Positions 1 to 7,794 of a stretch of 64,000 bases of DNA are shown here, one piece after another. Source of the stretch: Blastococcus sp. TML/M2B (lineage in GTDB: Bacteria; Actinomycetota; Actinomycetes; Mycobacteriales; Geodermatophilaceae); assembly GCF_016612865.1 (NCBI RefSeq), contig NZ_JAENZZ010000002.1, positions 124,001-188,000 on the forward strand. The letters run 5' to 3'. Every line of letters starts with the position of its first letter. Within the stretch, counting starts at the first letter, position 1. Made by a program: the position numbers and the translations under genes. The notes under the pieces are model-generated. The model saw only the letters and a program-made list of their open reading frames with translations, searched no databases and was not told the origin of the DNA.

Positions 1-62
1 GGCTCGAGAGCGACCTCCAGACCGCGGGACTGGCGCCGCTGGCGCAGCTCTGGCAGGACTGA
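1..62 (+). CDS. 3' end of an upstream gene (partial)
   Basis: An open frame enters from the left edge and stops with TGA at 60-62, giving a 19-residue tail that ends in LAQLWQD. The codon choice (GC-rich third positions) is like that of real genes here. Too little is left to assign a family. The next gene starts about 140 bases downstream on the same strand. Coding status is inferred from the frame alone. Confidence 0.35.
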   Translation, partial: LESDLQTAGLAPLAQLWQD

Positions 63-205
63 CGGGGGAAACCAGGTTGTCGCTTCGAGTCGGACATGCC
101 CCTTGACCTGCCCACGGGTCGCCAGCGCGTCCGGGTCCGCGATCGCCGCTGCCCTACTGTGGAGCCCTCGGGCAGCAGAACCAGTGGAAGCGGAGGGTGG
201 CAGGC

Positions 206-3200
206 ATGCCCAGCCGGTCGGGCCAGGCGAACGAGGCCGGCAGCGTCCACCGTCGCGGCGTCGCCGTCTACCTCGCCGCCCATGGCCTTGCCAGCCGCCC
301 TGTTGCGGCAGCCGATCCGGGTCCCGGAAACCCCACGCCGGTGGCCTTGGCGTTCGAGACTTCCCACGCGACGGACGACCTCCTCTGCACGCTGTCCGAT
401 GAATCCCGGCTGTTCATCTCGGCCAAGCGCGCATGCGGCAATGACAGCCAACTGCAGGACACCGTGGAGCAATGGCTGGCCCAGGTTGACGATCTTCAGC
501 CAGGCGACCGCCTGGTGTTGGCCACGGCGGAGCCGAAAGGCATCGTCCACCACCTCGGCAAGGCCCTGAGCCGTCGGCGTACCGCCCCGACCTCCGTCTT
601 CCCCGTCAAGGAGCAGGAGGCTCTGTCCGCGCTACGGAAGCGCATGATCGACGTACCGAAGGAGAAGCAAGACCGGGTCCTCGACGCTGCCGCAGTCCTG
701 ATCGTCGATGCCGACCAGCCCGGGCGGCCCCAACACGACGTCGCCTCCAGCCTGCTCGAGGGGACGGTGGTGCCCGCCGGCTCCGGGGTCACTGCCCTGT
801 CTCACCTGGAGGCGCACCTACACACTCACGCCGGTTCGGCCTACTCCGGAGACGTAGAGACCTGGGTGGACCATCTCGTAGACCTCGGTGTCCAGGTCTA
901 CGCCGACCGTCGCGGGGCTGCGGCCGCGGCCATCCGCGCCCGACAAGTTGCCGTCGAGCGCTACCGGGTCTCGCTCTCGGCCGAATCCGGGCGAGTGGAC
1001 CTCACGCTGCTCGCCGACGACCTCGAGCCACTGATCATCGGCGATCTCGCCGATCATCTGCAGGTCACGGTCGAGGACTCTGATCGGGACCGTCAGAAGG
1101 TGTCCCTACTGCCCCTCGCCCGACGTCGGCCGCGGTTGCTCATCGAGGGTCTGCCGGGCGTGGGCAAGAGCGCCGCGATGACCCAGCTGGCCGCTCGATG
1201 GGCGACGGAACGCGCAGCACCCCTGCCGATCCTGGTCCGGCTGCGCGATTTCGTCCGGACCTGTCAGGCCCCCTCGGACGTCACCCTGGCGCGACTGTGT
1301 GAGACGGCAGCGTCGCGGGCCCCGGCCAGTGAGCAGGCCGACCTCATCGAGGCAATGCAGGAGTCGATCGCTCGCGGCGAGGCGGTTCTGCTACTCGACG
1401 GGTTGGACGAGTGCCTCGACCGTCGGGCCCTCGTCGCCGACGGCCTCAAGCAGGTTCTGTCTGCGCTGCCTACCGAGACGGGCGTGCTGCTGACCACCCG
1501 CCCCAGCGGCATGACGCCCGCGGGCCGGCTCGCCCTGGATGCCGTCCGTCTGACGACGCCACGGAACCTCGACGCGGTGCTAGACCGGCTGCTGCGCCAC
1601 GTCGCCGAGGTCCGCGTGCCCAAGGCGGACCGGGACGGTTGGGTGGCCGAGCGAGCACGGCGGGTCCGCGACATCCGCCGAGCACACGAGGATCTGGGGA
1701 CCGTTCCCCTGCTGTCCGTGCTGATCACACTGGTCTTTGCAGACAGCAGCGACGCCGCCCCGCCCGAGCACACCGCTCAGGTGTTGCACCGAGCAGTCAC
1801 GCAGACGGTCAGCCGATGGGAGCGACGCCGCCCGCTGCTACCCGAGGGGACGCCACCCGGCCCAAGCGACCGTCAGCTGCTCATCGGCTTCGAGACGATC
1901 GGCTTCCTGCTCAGCCACCAAACAAATGCCTCAATCGCAGACGTCGACTCCGCCGTCACCTCGGCCATGGCGACGCGCTGGGGGCTGGCCCCCGAGCCGG
2001 CCGCGGAGGTCGCCGACCTCGTTCGGCGCTTCTGGGATGACCACGTCGGTGTCTTCGTAGCCGATCCCACTGGCCATGTGGTCCCCCGCAGCCGTGTGTT
2101 CGCCGAGATCGGGGCAGCCATGTACTGCCCCACGATGCCTCCGGACGAGCTCGCCAACTGGACGTCGGCGGCCGTGGCCGACCCCGACCGCCACACCGCA
2201 CTATTGCTGGCCGTGCAGCTCGATCAGCGAATCATCAGCGAGCTACTCAAGCCCGGAAGCGATAGCGATGTACGTAGCCGCCTCGCCGCGGCGGCGCTCC
2301 ACAGCGGCGCTTCCCTGACAGTCGACCAAGCCGCACAACTGCTGGACCTGCTCGCCCACGCGGCCCAGATCGCTGCGACGACCGCCCCTCCGACCCCCGG
2401 TCCCCAGACCACCGGGTTGGCGACTGACAAGCCGACGGCCAAGCAGCTGATAGCCAAGCTCGATGAGCGGCGGCTGCGGCGCGATGGACCAGTGTGGCCC
2501 TGGGCCTTGGAGATCGCGCGGCTCCCGCTTCCGGCCTCCCTCGAGCCCCGGCGCGCTGAGGCCCTCGCGGCACTGCCGGTGAGCCAAGATCAGCACCTCG
2601 TCGCTCGCGGAATCGCGGTTCTCACAGCTGCGGACACCAGCCACCGGCCGCTGACGCCATACGAGCGCGATGACGTGCTCCGGATGCTCGCCGTCCCCCT
2701 CCCCCCGAAGGTCGAGCTGCAGCATCCGTCACGCCGTCGACTGGTGATCGGGCAGTCGGTAGGCCTGCTCGCGGGCCTGGGACAGGGGGCAGCACGCGCC
2801 GCGGCCCGGCTCGGTGAACTGGACGGTCGAGCGGTGGAGCTGATCACCGCCCTCGCGCCCAGGGCTTCACACCGCGATGCCATCGCCATCTCCGCCGCGA
2901 TGCGTGCCCACGGCCACGACCTCAAGCTCCCAACCCTGTCGCCCGAGACGTTCGCGCTCATCCAACAGGCCAGCGACGATTACCGAGACGGCTCCCGGAT
3001 CCTTCTCGCGGCCATCGCAGACTTGGCTGAGGACGAAGTGGCCTTGACCGCTGCTCAGCGGTGGCGCCTGCCCGACCTGTGCGACTTCATCGCGCTGCTC
3101 GATGACGATTCGGTGAGCATCCCCGATTTCCGCGCCGCAGTGCGGCTGGATTCCGAGTCGACGCGGGCACTCTGGATACGCACGATGGCGCTCGCCGCCG

Positions 3201-3826
3201 ACTTCGATCTATCGCTTCTGGCCGCTCAGGCCCGGGCCGCCCTGGAAGAAGACGGAGCCGACGACCAGGTCGCCTTGCCCTTCGAGATGGCCTCAGCGTG
3301 GCCGGAACGGGGCGTTGAACTGAACTTCGGACGGATCGACCCTGTTGAGCCCTCCGAGGTCGTCGAGCTGCTGGCGGCTCATTCAGACTGGATCGCAGAA
3401 TCAGCCGCCCGGCTCCTGTGGGACACCCGCTTCCCTGGGCTCGACGATGAGGTTGCCGCCCTGGTGCCAGAGGTCCCCCCCGATCGTCGGTTCCTCGTGG
3501 CCGTGCTGTGCTGCATCCTCAGCGCAGAACCCGCCGTCCGCGCGCACAGCTTCTTCGAGACCGAGGATCCTGCCCTCCGACGAGCAGCGGCTGCCGTGTC
3601 GCAGGACGACGAACACGACCCGCAGTTGGAGGTGCTGAGATCGCAGGCGTTGCGGGACGCGGACGCAACCATCCGGATCGCCGCCGGCGCCGCCTCCCTC
3701 GATGAAGCCGATGTGCCCCCGCCCGCGTACTGGTCATGCCGCTGGTGCGCGCAACGCAACGACCCCCACGCCGAGGACTGTCACAGTTGCGACTGGGGAA
3801 GCCGTCCCCGGCCGGGCGCCCTGTAG
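206..3826 (+). CDS. NACHT-family STAND NTPase with C-terminal RanBP2-type zinc finger
   Basis: 1206-residue protein. Seen: a Walker A motif GLPGVGKS at about residues 315-322 and a Walker B motif LLLDGLDE at about 395-402, the usual NACHT spacing, followed by a long alpha-helical C-terminal half typical of STAND sensor regions. The N-terminal 80 residues hold an E-(x)-DD-(x)-SAKR arrangement (about 51-75) that resembles a PD-(D/E)xK-like nuclease core; this is a weak call. The last 30 residues carry W-x-C-x2-C-x3-N-x6-C-x2-C, an exact match to the RanBP2 zinc-finger pattern. ATG 206 is chosen because GGAGGG lies 8-9 bases upstream; GTG 197 would be too close to it. Bacterial NACHT proteins are often antiphage sensors that oligomerise on binding a phage product. 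A defence role here is inferred from architecture and from the mobile neighbourhood. Confidence 0.85.
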   Translation: MPSRSGQANEAGSVHRRGVAVYLAAHGLASRPVAAADPGPGNPTPVALAFETSHATDDLLCTLSDESRLFISAKRACGNDSQLQDTVEQWLAQVDDLQPGDRLVLATAEPKGIVHHLGKALSRRRTAPTSVFPVKEQEALSALRKRMIDVPKEKQDRVLDAAAVLIVDADQPGRPQHDVASSLLEGTVVPAGSGVTALSHLEAHLHTHAGSAYSGDVETWVDHLVDLGVQVYADRRGAAAAAIRARQVAVERYRVSLSAESGRVDLTLLADDLEPLIIGDLADHLQVTVEDSDRDRQKVSLLPLARRRPRLLIEGLPGVGKSAAMTQLAARWATERAAPLPILVRLRDFVRTCQAPSDVTLARLCETAASRAPASEQADLIEAMQESIARGEAVLLLDGLDECLDRRALVADGLKQVLSALPTETGVLLTTRPSGMTPAGRLALDAVRLTTPRNLDAVLDRLLRHVAEVRVPKADRDGWVAERARRVRDIRRAHEDLGTVPLLSVLITLVFADSSDAAPPEHTAQVLHRAVTQTVSRWERRRPLLPEGTPPGPSDRQLLIGFETIGFLLSHQTNASIADVDSAVTSAMATRWGLAPEPAAEVADLVRRFWDDHVGVFVADPTGHVVPRSRVFAEIGAAMYCPTMPPDELANWTSAAVADPDRHTALLLAVQLDQRIISELLKPGSDSDVRSRLAAAALHSGASLTVDQAAQLLDLLAHAAQIAATTAPPTPGPQTTGLATDKPTAKQLIAKLDERRLRRDGPVWPWALEIARLPLPASLEPRRAEALAALPVSQDQHLVARGIAVLTAADTSHRPLTPYERDDVLRMLAVPLPPKVELQHPSRRRLVIGQSVGLLAGLGQGAARAAARLGELDGRAVELITALAPRASHRDAIAISAAMRAHGHDLKLPTLSPETFALIQQASDDYRDGSRILLAAIADLAEDEVALTAAQRWRLPDLCDFIALLDDDSVSIPDFRAAVRLDSESTRALWIRTMALAADFDLSLLAAQARAALEEDGADDQVALPFEMASAWPERGVELNFGRIDPVEPSEVVELLAAHSDWIAESAARLLWDTRFPGLDDEVAALVPEVPPDRRFLVAVLCCILSAEPAVRAHSFFETEDPALRRAAAAVSQDDEHDPQLEVLRSQALRDADATIRIAAGAASLDEADVPPPAYWSCRWCAQRNDPHAEDCHSCDWGSRPRPGAL

Positions 3827-3936
3827 GCCAGCGCAGTCGACTCCTGCAGGGTTCGCCTAACGATCGGGTCGACTCCGTCCCCCAGACGTGGACGATCCCG
3901 TCCATCGACGCCCGCAAGGCCTGCATGGTTCTACCG

Positions 3937-5568
3937 TCAGGCGCTGTCCTTACGTCCGCCGAGGAAGACCTGGTCGTCAAAATGGGATAGGTCCCACGGG
4001 GTCGGTTCGGGCAGGTCGTCGTCCCCGTTGATCGTGCGCTTTTCGGGTGCCCAAGCCAAGAATGGTTCCTCCACTGGAATGACCATCGTTATCTGATCCG
4101 TCGGCGGATCGCTTTCGGGAGTCCGCGTGATCGACTCGGGGACCATTAGCGGGTGACGGATCAACGTGGTCGGCACAGGAAACTCGGTGCCGGCGATCGT
4201 CAAGGTGGTTGCCGGCATCACGATCGCTTTCGGAACCACACCTGCCGGTGCCGTCGCCGTCAGGGGACTCAATCGGAACGGAACGACCTCGCCCTCCCAG
4301 AGCAAACGCGTACGACGTAGAAGAGCTCGATCAGAACCGCTGTACATGCCACTCAATGGTTGCAGCGCCTGACGAGTGATGTTTTCGATTACGACAAGGT
4401 CATAGAGACTGTCGACGGCCACATCGATGGACGCTGCATCTTTGGCCCCCAGCCCGGAGACCCTGAGAACAAAGAACTTCTCGCCACCGACAAAGAAGAC
4501 GACCTCTTCGCTCATGGTCAATTCTTGCTCGAATACCGCCTCGGCGAGCTTCATTCGATTCGTCGTGCCGTGCCATTCGATGCCCTCGAAGCGAGCATCC
4601 GTCACCCGATCGCCCCTAAGGCCGAAGGACACCGTGAACGTCACGCTGCCCGCTACAAGCGCCGCCCAGTGCAGTCGGCCTTCGCTCTCTCCACGTCGAG
4701 ACACTGCAGCCTCGTAGTCGCAGACGCTCGAGCCGTCCGCCGCGCGACACTCCACCCGGACCCGGTTCGCTGGCGACTGGCGCAAAAGTTCCGTGACCGT
4801 GAAAGCCTGAAACCCCTCAGGGAGTTCTGCCAACGCGATGTCAAGATCTGGCATCGGCGAACCGACCGGACCGAGGTAGGCCGCACCTCGCTCGACCAGT
4901 TCGCCCACGCCGACAACGACTTCGCGCTCGACGGACTCGGCATCAAGAGCGATTACGCCAAGTCTGTGCAGCGCCAACACCAAGTCCAGCGTCATCAAGC
5001 AGAGCACCGCCGCATGAGCGAAGTATGTAACCGCGGCCGAATATCGCTCCTTTATCGGGAAAAGTAGCCCGTCACTCTTACTGCCACGCGTATCCACGTG
5101 GACCAAGTCGCCGTAAAGCCAAGCAGCAGCCAACTGAGTGTCAGACACCTGCGGCGTGACGTCCGATCCGTCGGCCCTAGACGACTGCACGGCAAACCGC
5201 AGAACGTTGGTGCCATCGAGGTCGAAACGCGACCAGTCGCGCTTCAGATCCGCGAGCCGTCTAAGTAGGTCCGCGGGCACTTCGGATTGAGATACATCGA
5301 CCGCCGCTTGAATCGCCTTCAGCACATTCGCCTGGAAGACCGACTCACTCTTTACCAGGACAGGACGCACCCGAGCAGCCAACGATTCAAACGCCTCCTC
5401 GTCCGGCAGGGCCCGACGCATCTCCATCGTGCCGTCCAAGTGGAGTTGGCCGGTCAACGAGAAGTCGCTCAACGCCGACAGAGACCGACGGTCGCGCGCC
5501 AGCGAATGCGCCTCGATCCGACGCGCCCGCAGGACAAACCGGTTGAGCGTTCGTTCGGAGTCAGCCAC
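3937..5568 (-). CDS. Hypothetical protein, 543 aa
   Basis: Not recognised. GTG start at 5568. The protein appears soluble apart from one hydrophobic helix around residues 180-205 (a stretch rich in A, L, V and M). The C-terminal 80 residues are proline- and acid-rich and end in FLGGRKDSA. The gene is convergent with the NACHT gene (110-base gap) and diverges from the 436-aa gene at 5957. Its base composition looks less GC-rich than the conjugation genes that follow, with more AT-ending codons, which suggests separate acquisition. Position between a NACHT gene and mobile relics makes a defence or mobile-element cargo role possible, but no motif supports a specific function. Confidence 0.6.
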   Translation of the reverse strand: MADSERTLNRFVLRARRIEAHSLARDRRSLSALSDFSLTGQLHLDGTMEMRRALPDEEAFESLAARVRPVLVKSESVFQANVLKAIQAAVDVSQSEVPADLLRRLADLKRDWSRFDLDGTNVLRFAVQSSRADGSDVTPQVSDTQLAAAWLYGDLVHVDTRGSKSDGLLFPIKERYSAAVTYFAHAAVLCLMTLDLVLALHRLGVIALDAESVEREVVVGVGELVERGAAYLGPVGSPMPDLDIALAELPEGFQAFTVTELLRQSPANRVRVECRAADGSSVCDYEAAVSRRGESEGRLHWAALVAGSVTFTVSFGLRGDRVTDARFEGIEWHGTTNRMKLAEAVFEQELTMSEEVVFFVGGEKFFVLRVSGLGAKDAASIDVAVDSLYDLVVIENITRQALQPLSGMYSGSDRALLRRTRLLWEGEVVPFRLSPLTATAPAGVVPKAIVMPATTLTIAGTEFPVPTTLIRHPLMVPESITRTPESDPPTDQITMVIPVEEPFLAWAPEKRTINGDDDLPEPTPWDLSHFDDQVFLGGRKDSA

Positions 5569-5654
5569 AGCTCAAGCGTGCCAGGACGCACCGACACTCC
5601 AGAGTGCGAGTGCCCCTCCTGGCTGCACGGCGTTGCTGGGGAGCCCTCAGGGGC

Positions 5655-5679
5655 GAGCAGCACTGGAGACATCAAGATC
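5655..5679 (+). repeat. Copy 1 of a 25-bp intergenic direct repeat
   Basis: GAGCAGCACTGGAGAC followed by a CAAGATC block; 23 of 25 positions match the copy at 7518-7542, in the same orientation. It contains the core ACTGGAGA found in several other gene gaps of this window. This copy lies between the 3937-5568 gene and the 5957 gene; the second lies between the 5957 gene and the relaxase, so the two copies bracket the 436-aa gene. Confidence 0.6.
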
Positions 5680-5754
5680 GACCGGCAGGTCCGTTGCAGG
5701 CGCCGCGTTAGCGCGGGGCGGGCGCAGCCCGTCCTTCAGTTCTTCTGCAGTGGG

Positions 5755-5896
5755 TCAGACGGCCGGACCGAGGATGACGGTGTGGCCGAGCCGTTCGAGC
5801 TGGGAGACCAGCCGGCGGGTGTGCGCCTCGTCGTTCCGGCGGCGCAGCCAGTCGGCGCCAGGGTCGGAGTAGGGCTCGTCGCGTTGGCGAAGGAGC
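5755..5896 (-). pseudogene. Relic of a transposase C-terminus
   Basis: On the minus strand a frame runs into TGA at 5755-5757 and reads ALLRQRDEPYSDPGADWLR and then QLERLGHTVILGPAV. This layout (DPGADxxxRR, a basic helix, then QLERLGHxV) is characteristic of the extreme C-terminus of several bacterial transposases. The rest of the transposase is missing, so the family cannot be named. It sits in the divergent gap between the genes at 5568 and 5957. It is a sign of past insertion activity next to the defence-like segment. Confidence 0.45.
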
Positions 5897-5956
5897 GCCA
5901 CGCGACGTCGCGTCCGAGGCGACGTACGAGGCGATCGTCGGCAGCCGTACGCGAAT

Positions 5957-7267
5957 GTGTCGTTTGATCAGGGCAACATGTCAGCCGTGGTCCAAAAGAC
6001 GAGCCGCCGGCCGGCGAGGGCGAACCGACCTCGGCCGCCGCGCAGGCGAACCAGCGGCCCACCGGTAGATCCGCTCAAGATTGTCGTGGCTACCTTCCCG
6101 TCAACTGGCCCAGATGGGGTGTCGCTGGCGAAGGAGGTCGAGCTCGTCAGGGCGGCGCTGTTGTACGCCGACGAGATCGAGGTGGTCAGTCCAGGCGCCG
6201 GTCTGGTGGCGAGCATGGCGGATCTGGCAGACGGGGACCGCTACGGGCTTCTCACCATGTTGATGTCCCTTGAGGACGGTGCTCTCGCACGCCTACCTGC
6301 CGAGACCGTGAGCAGGCTCCCGCAGAACTGGCGAGAGATCCTTCCTGCGGCCATGTTCGCCATTGAGATGGGCCCGGACTGGGTCCGACGCTTGCCGGGT
6401 GGAAGGCAGATCGACCCGGCTGTCCTCGATCAGATGGCTGCTTTCGATGGCCAGTTCGATGGCCTCTTGGACATGTTTCGGGAGGTCGCCGACCGCCTGC
6501 TTGAGCAGTCTGGTGGGTCTGAGCTACAGCCGGCCATTAGGGCTGGCGTGGTGACCGTGTCACCACTTGCGATCAATGACGCGGTGCAACCAGGAGCAAT
6601 GGCGGCAAATTTTGTCGCGCTGCTCACTGAGCTGCTGGAGAACCGGCGTGTGCGACTGCTCTTCGACGACAGTGTCGCGAAGCTGGTGCGGGGATTAGTG
6701 GACGCCGGCCTGGCCACGCCGCATCAGATGACGGTCAAGCACGCGGGCGAGGCCGCCGTGGGAAGCGGCTTCGTGACCCGACTCCCTGCCTTCACTGCAG
6801 CTCCGGTCGACGAACTCTTGGATCTGCGGGCCGATCTCGCCGATCCGCTGGCCCGCTATCGCCGAGGCGTGTCCCTCATGGCCAGCAAGCTGGCTTACAG
6901 GGCGTACGACGAGGAGTCTGCCGTCGAGATCGAGGACCTGTGGCGGAACGAGGTGGACCCTGCTCTTCGGGATCTACGGGAGGGCTTCTCCGAGCATGGA
7001 CTCGTTAGGGAGTTGTCGCGGTCTCTCTTGCTTGACCTGAAGACCTACGCCAGCGGCCTCGTCGGTACGGGCTTGTGGGTGGCCATGGATGACCTAACGT
7101 CGATCAACGGCGTGATCAAAGCTGTGGGCGCAGCCGCGCCCACGGCGGCTGTTGCCGCGCAAGGAGCCGCCTCTGCGGCGTATAGGCGTCACGACGCGCG
7201 CAGACAGTTGAGCAAGCACGAACTGTTCTACCTCTACGAGGTGGAGAACCGACTGAGCGCGAAATAA
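5957..7267 (+). CDS. Hypothetical protein, 436 aa
   Basis: Not recognised. GTG start at 5957; an ATG at 5978 is an alternative and gives 429 residues. The first 35 residues are very basic and proline-rich. The middle is a mixed alpha/beta region with VVATFPSTGPDG and LVRAALLYADEIEVVSPGAG, reading like a small Rossmann-like strand-helix pair. Near the C-terminus there is an Ala/Gly-rich hydrophobic stretch (about 385-410), then a conserved-looking tail LFYLYEVENRLS. It is flanked by two copies of a 25-bp repeat (5655 and 7518). No catalytic motif was found. A membrane-active effector is conceivable from the hydrophobic stretch but unsupported. Confidence 0.6.
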   Translation: MSFDQGNMSAVVQKTSRRPARANRPRPPRRRTSGPPVDPLKIVVATFPSTGPDGVSLAKEVELVRAALLYADEIEVVSPGAGLVASMADLADGDRYGLLTMLMSLEDGALARLPAETVSRLPQNWREILPAAMFAIEMGPDWVRRLPGGRQIDPAVLDQMAAFDGQFDGLLDMFREVADRLLEQSGGSELQPAIRAGVVTVSPLAINDAVQPGAMAANFVALLTELLENRRVRLLFDDSVAKLVRGLVDAGLATPHQMTVKHAGEAAVGSGFVTRLPAFTAAPVDELLDLRADLADPLARYRRGVSLMASKLAYRAYDEESAVEIEDLWRNEVDPALRDLREGFSEHGLVRELSRSLLLDLKTYASGLVGTGLWVAMDDLTSINGVIKAVGAAAPTAAVAAQGAASAAYRRHDARRQLSKHELFYLYEVENRLSAK

Positions 7268-7739
7268 CCAGGCACATGCTGGAGCACCCAAGGCTGTCCC
7301 GCGCGCGGCGCGCGTCCGATGCCCGTGCCGTCTGCGCGATCTGTGTACGGCTCACCCGAGCGACTCTCCTGCAACTGCGAGCAACCGACGGTTGGGCCGT
7401 TGCTGTTGCCGCTGTCCCATAGGCCGTCCTCGGGCCCCGCGTGCTCGAGACCCGGGCCGACCCTCCAACAAGGGCATCGCGCGCTGCCCGCCCATGCGGA
7501 GCAACCATCCCGGGGCCGAGCAGCACTGGAGACTCCAAGATCACGAGGCATCACACGTCTTGCATTCCGGCCAGCGGGGCCCCGTCAGCGCTCGGTTGGA
7601 CAGGAACCGACGGCGCCTTCCGGTGTTGGGCTGAGGTTTCCTGAGCGAACCGCTCGTCGTTGCGCCTTAGGGCTCAGCGTTGCGTGCCCATCTGAGCGAG
7701 CGACGCGGCTCCGGCCCGGGACTCTGCGGCACCGGGCTA
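7268..7739. other. Long non-coding region upstream of the relaxase
   Basis: No gene seen in about 470 bases. It holds a self-complementary run of CGCGCG type near 7300, the second copy of the 25-bp repeat (7518), and several short inverted repeats. In conjugative elements the origin of transfer commonly lies just upstream of the relaxase gene, so this is the best candidate for oriT in the window. No nic consensus was recognised; the assignment is positional only. Confidence 0.35.
7518..7542 (+). repeat. Copy 2 of the 25-bp intergenic direct repeat
   Basis: GAGCAGCACTGGAGAC plus CCAAGATC, matching the copy at 5655-5679 at 23 of 25 positions in the same orientation. It contains the ACTGGAGA core motif. 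Confidence 0.6.
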
Positions 7740-7767
7740 CTGGAGAAGTGCGGCAGCCGTAGTGGAG
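7740..7767 (+). promoter_or_regulatory. Phased ACTGGAGA-type repeats upstream of the relaxase
   Basis: CTGGAG at 7740, CGGCAG at 7751 and GTGGAG at 7762: three related hexamers exactly 11 bp apart, ending 27 bp before the relaxase ATG. The first is part of TACTGGAGA, the same nonamer found (on the coding strand) upstream of the genes starting at 27977 and 40857. One helical turn between units suggests a protein bound along one face of the DNA. Confidence 0.5.
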
Positions 7768-7794
7768 TCCGCCCTCCTACGGTCCGCGGCCGTG

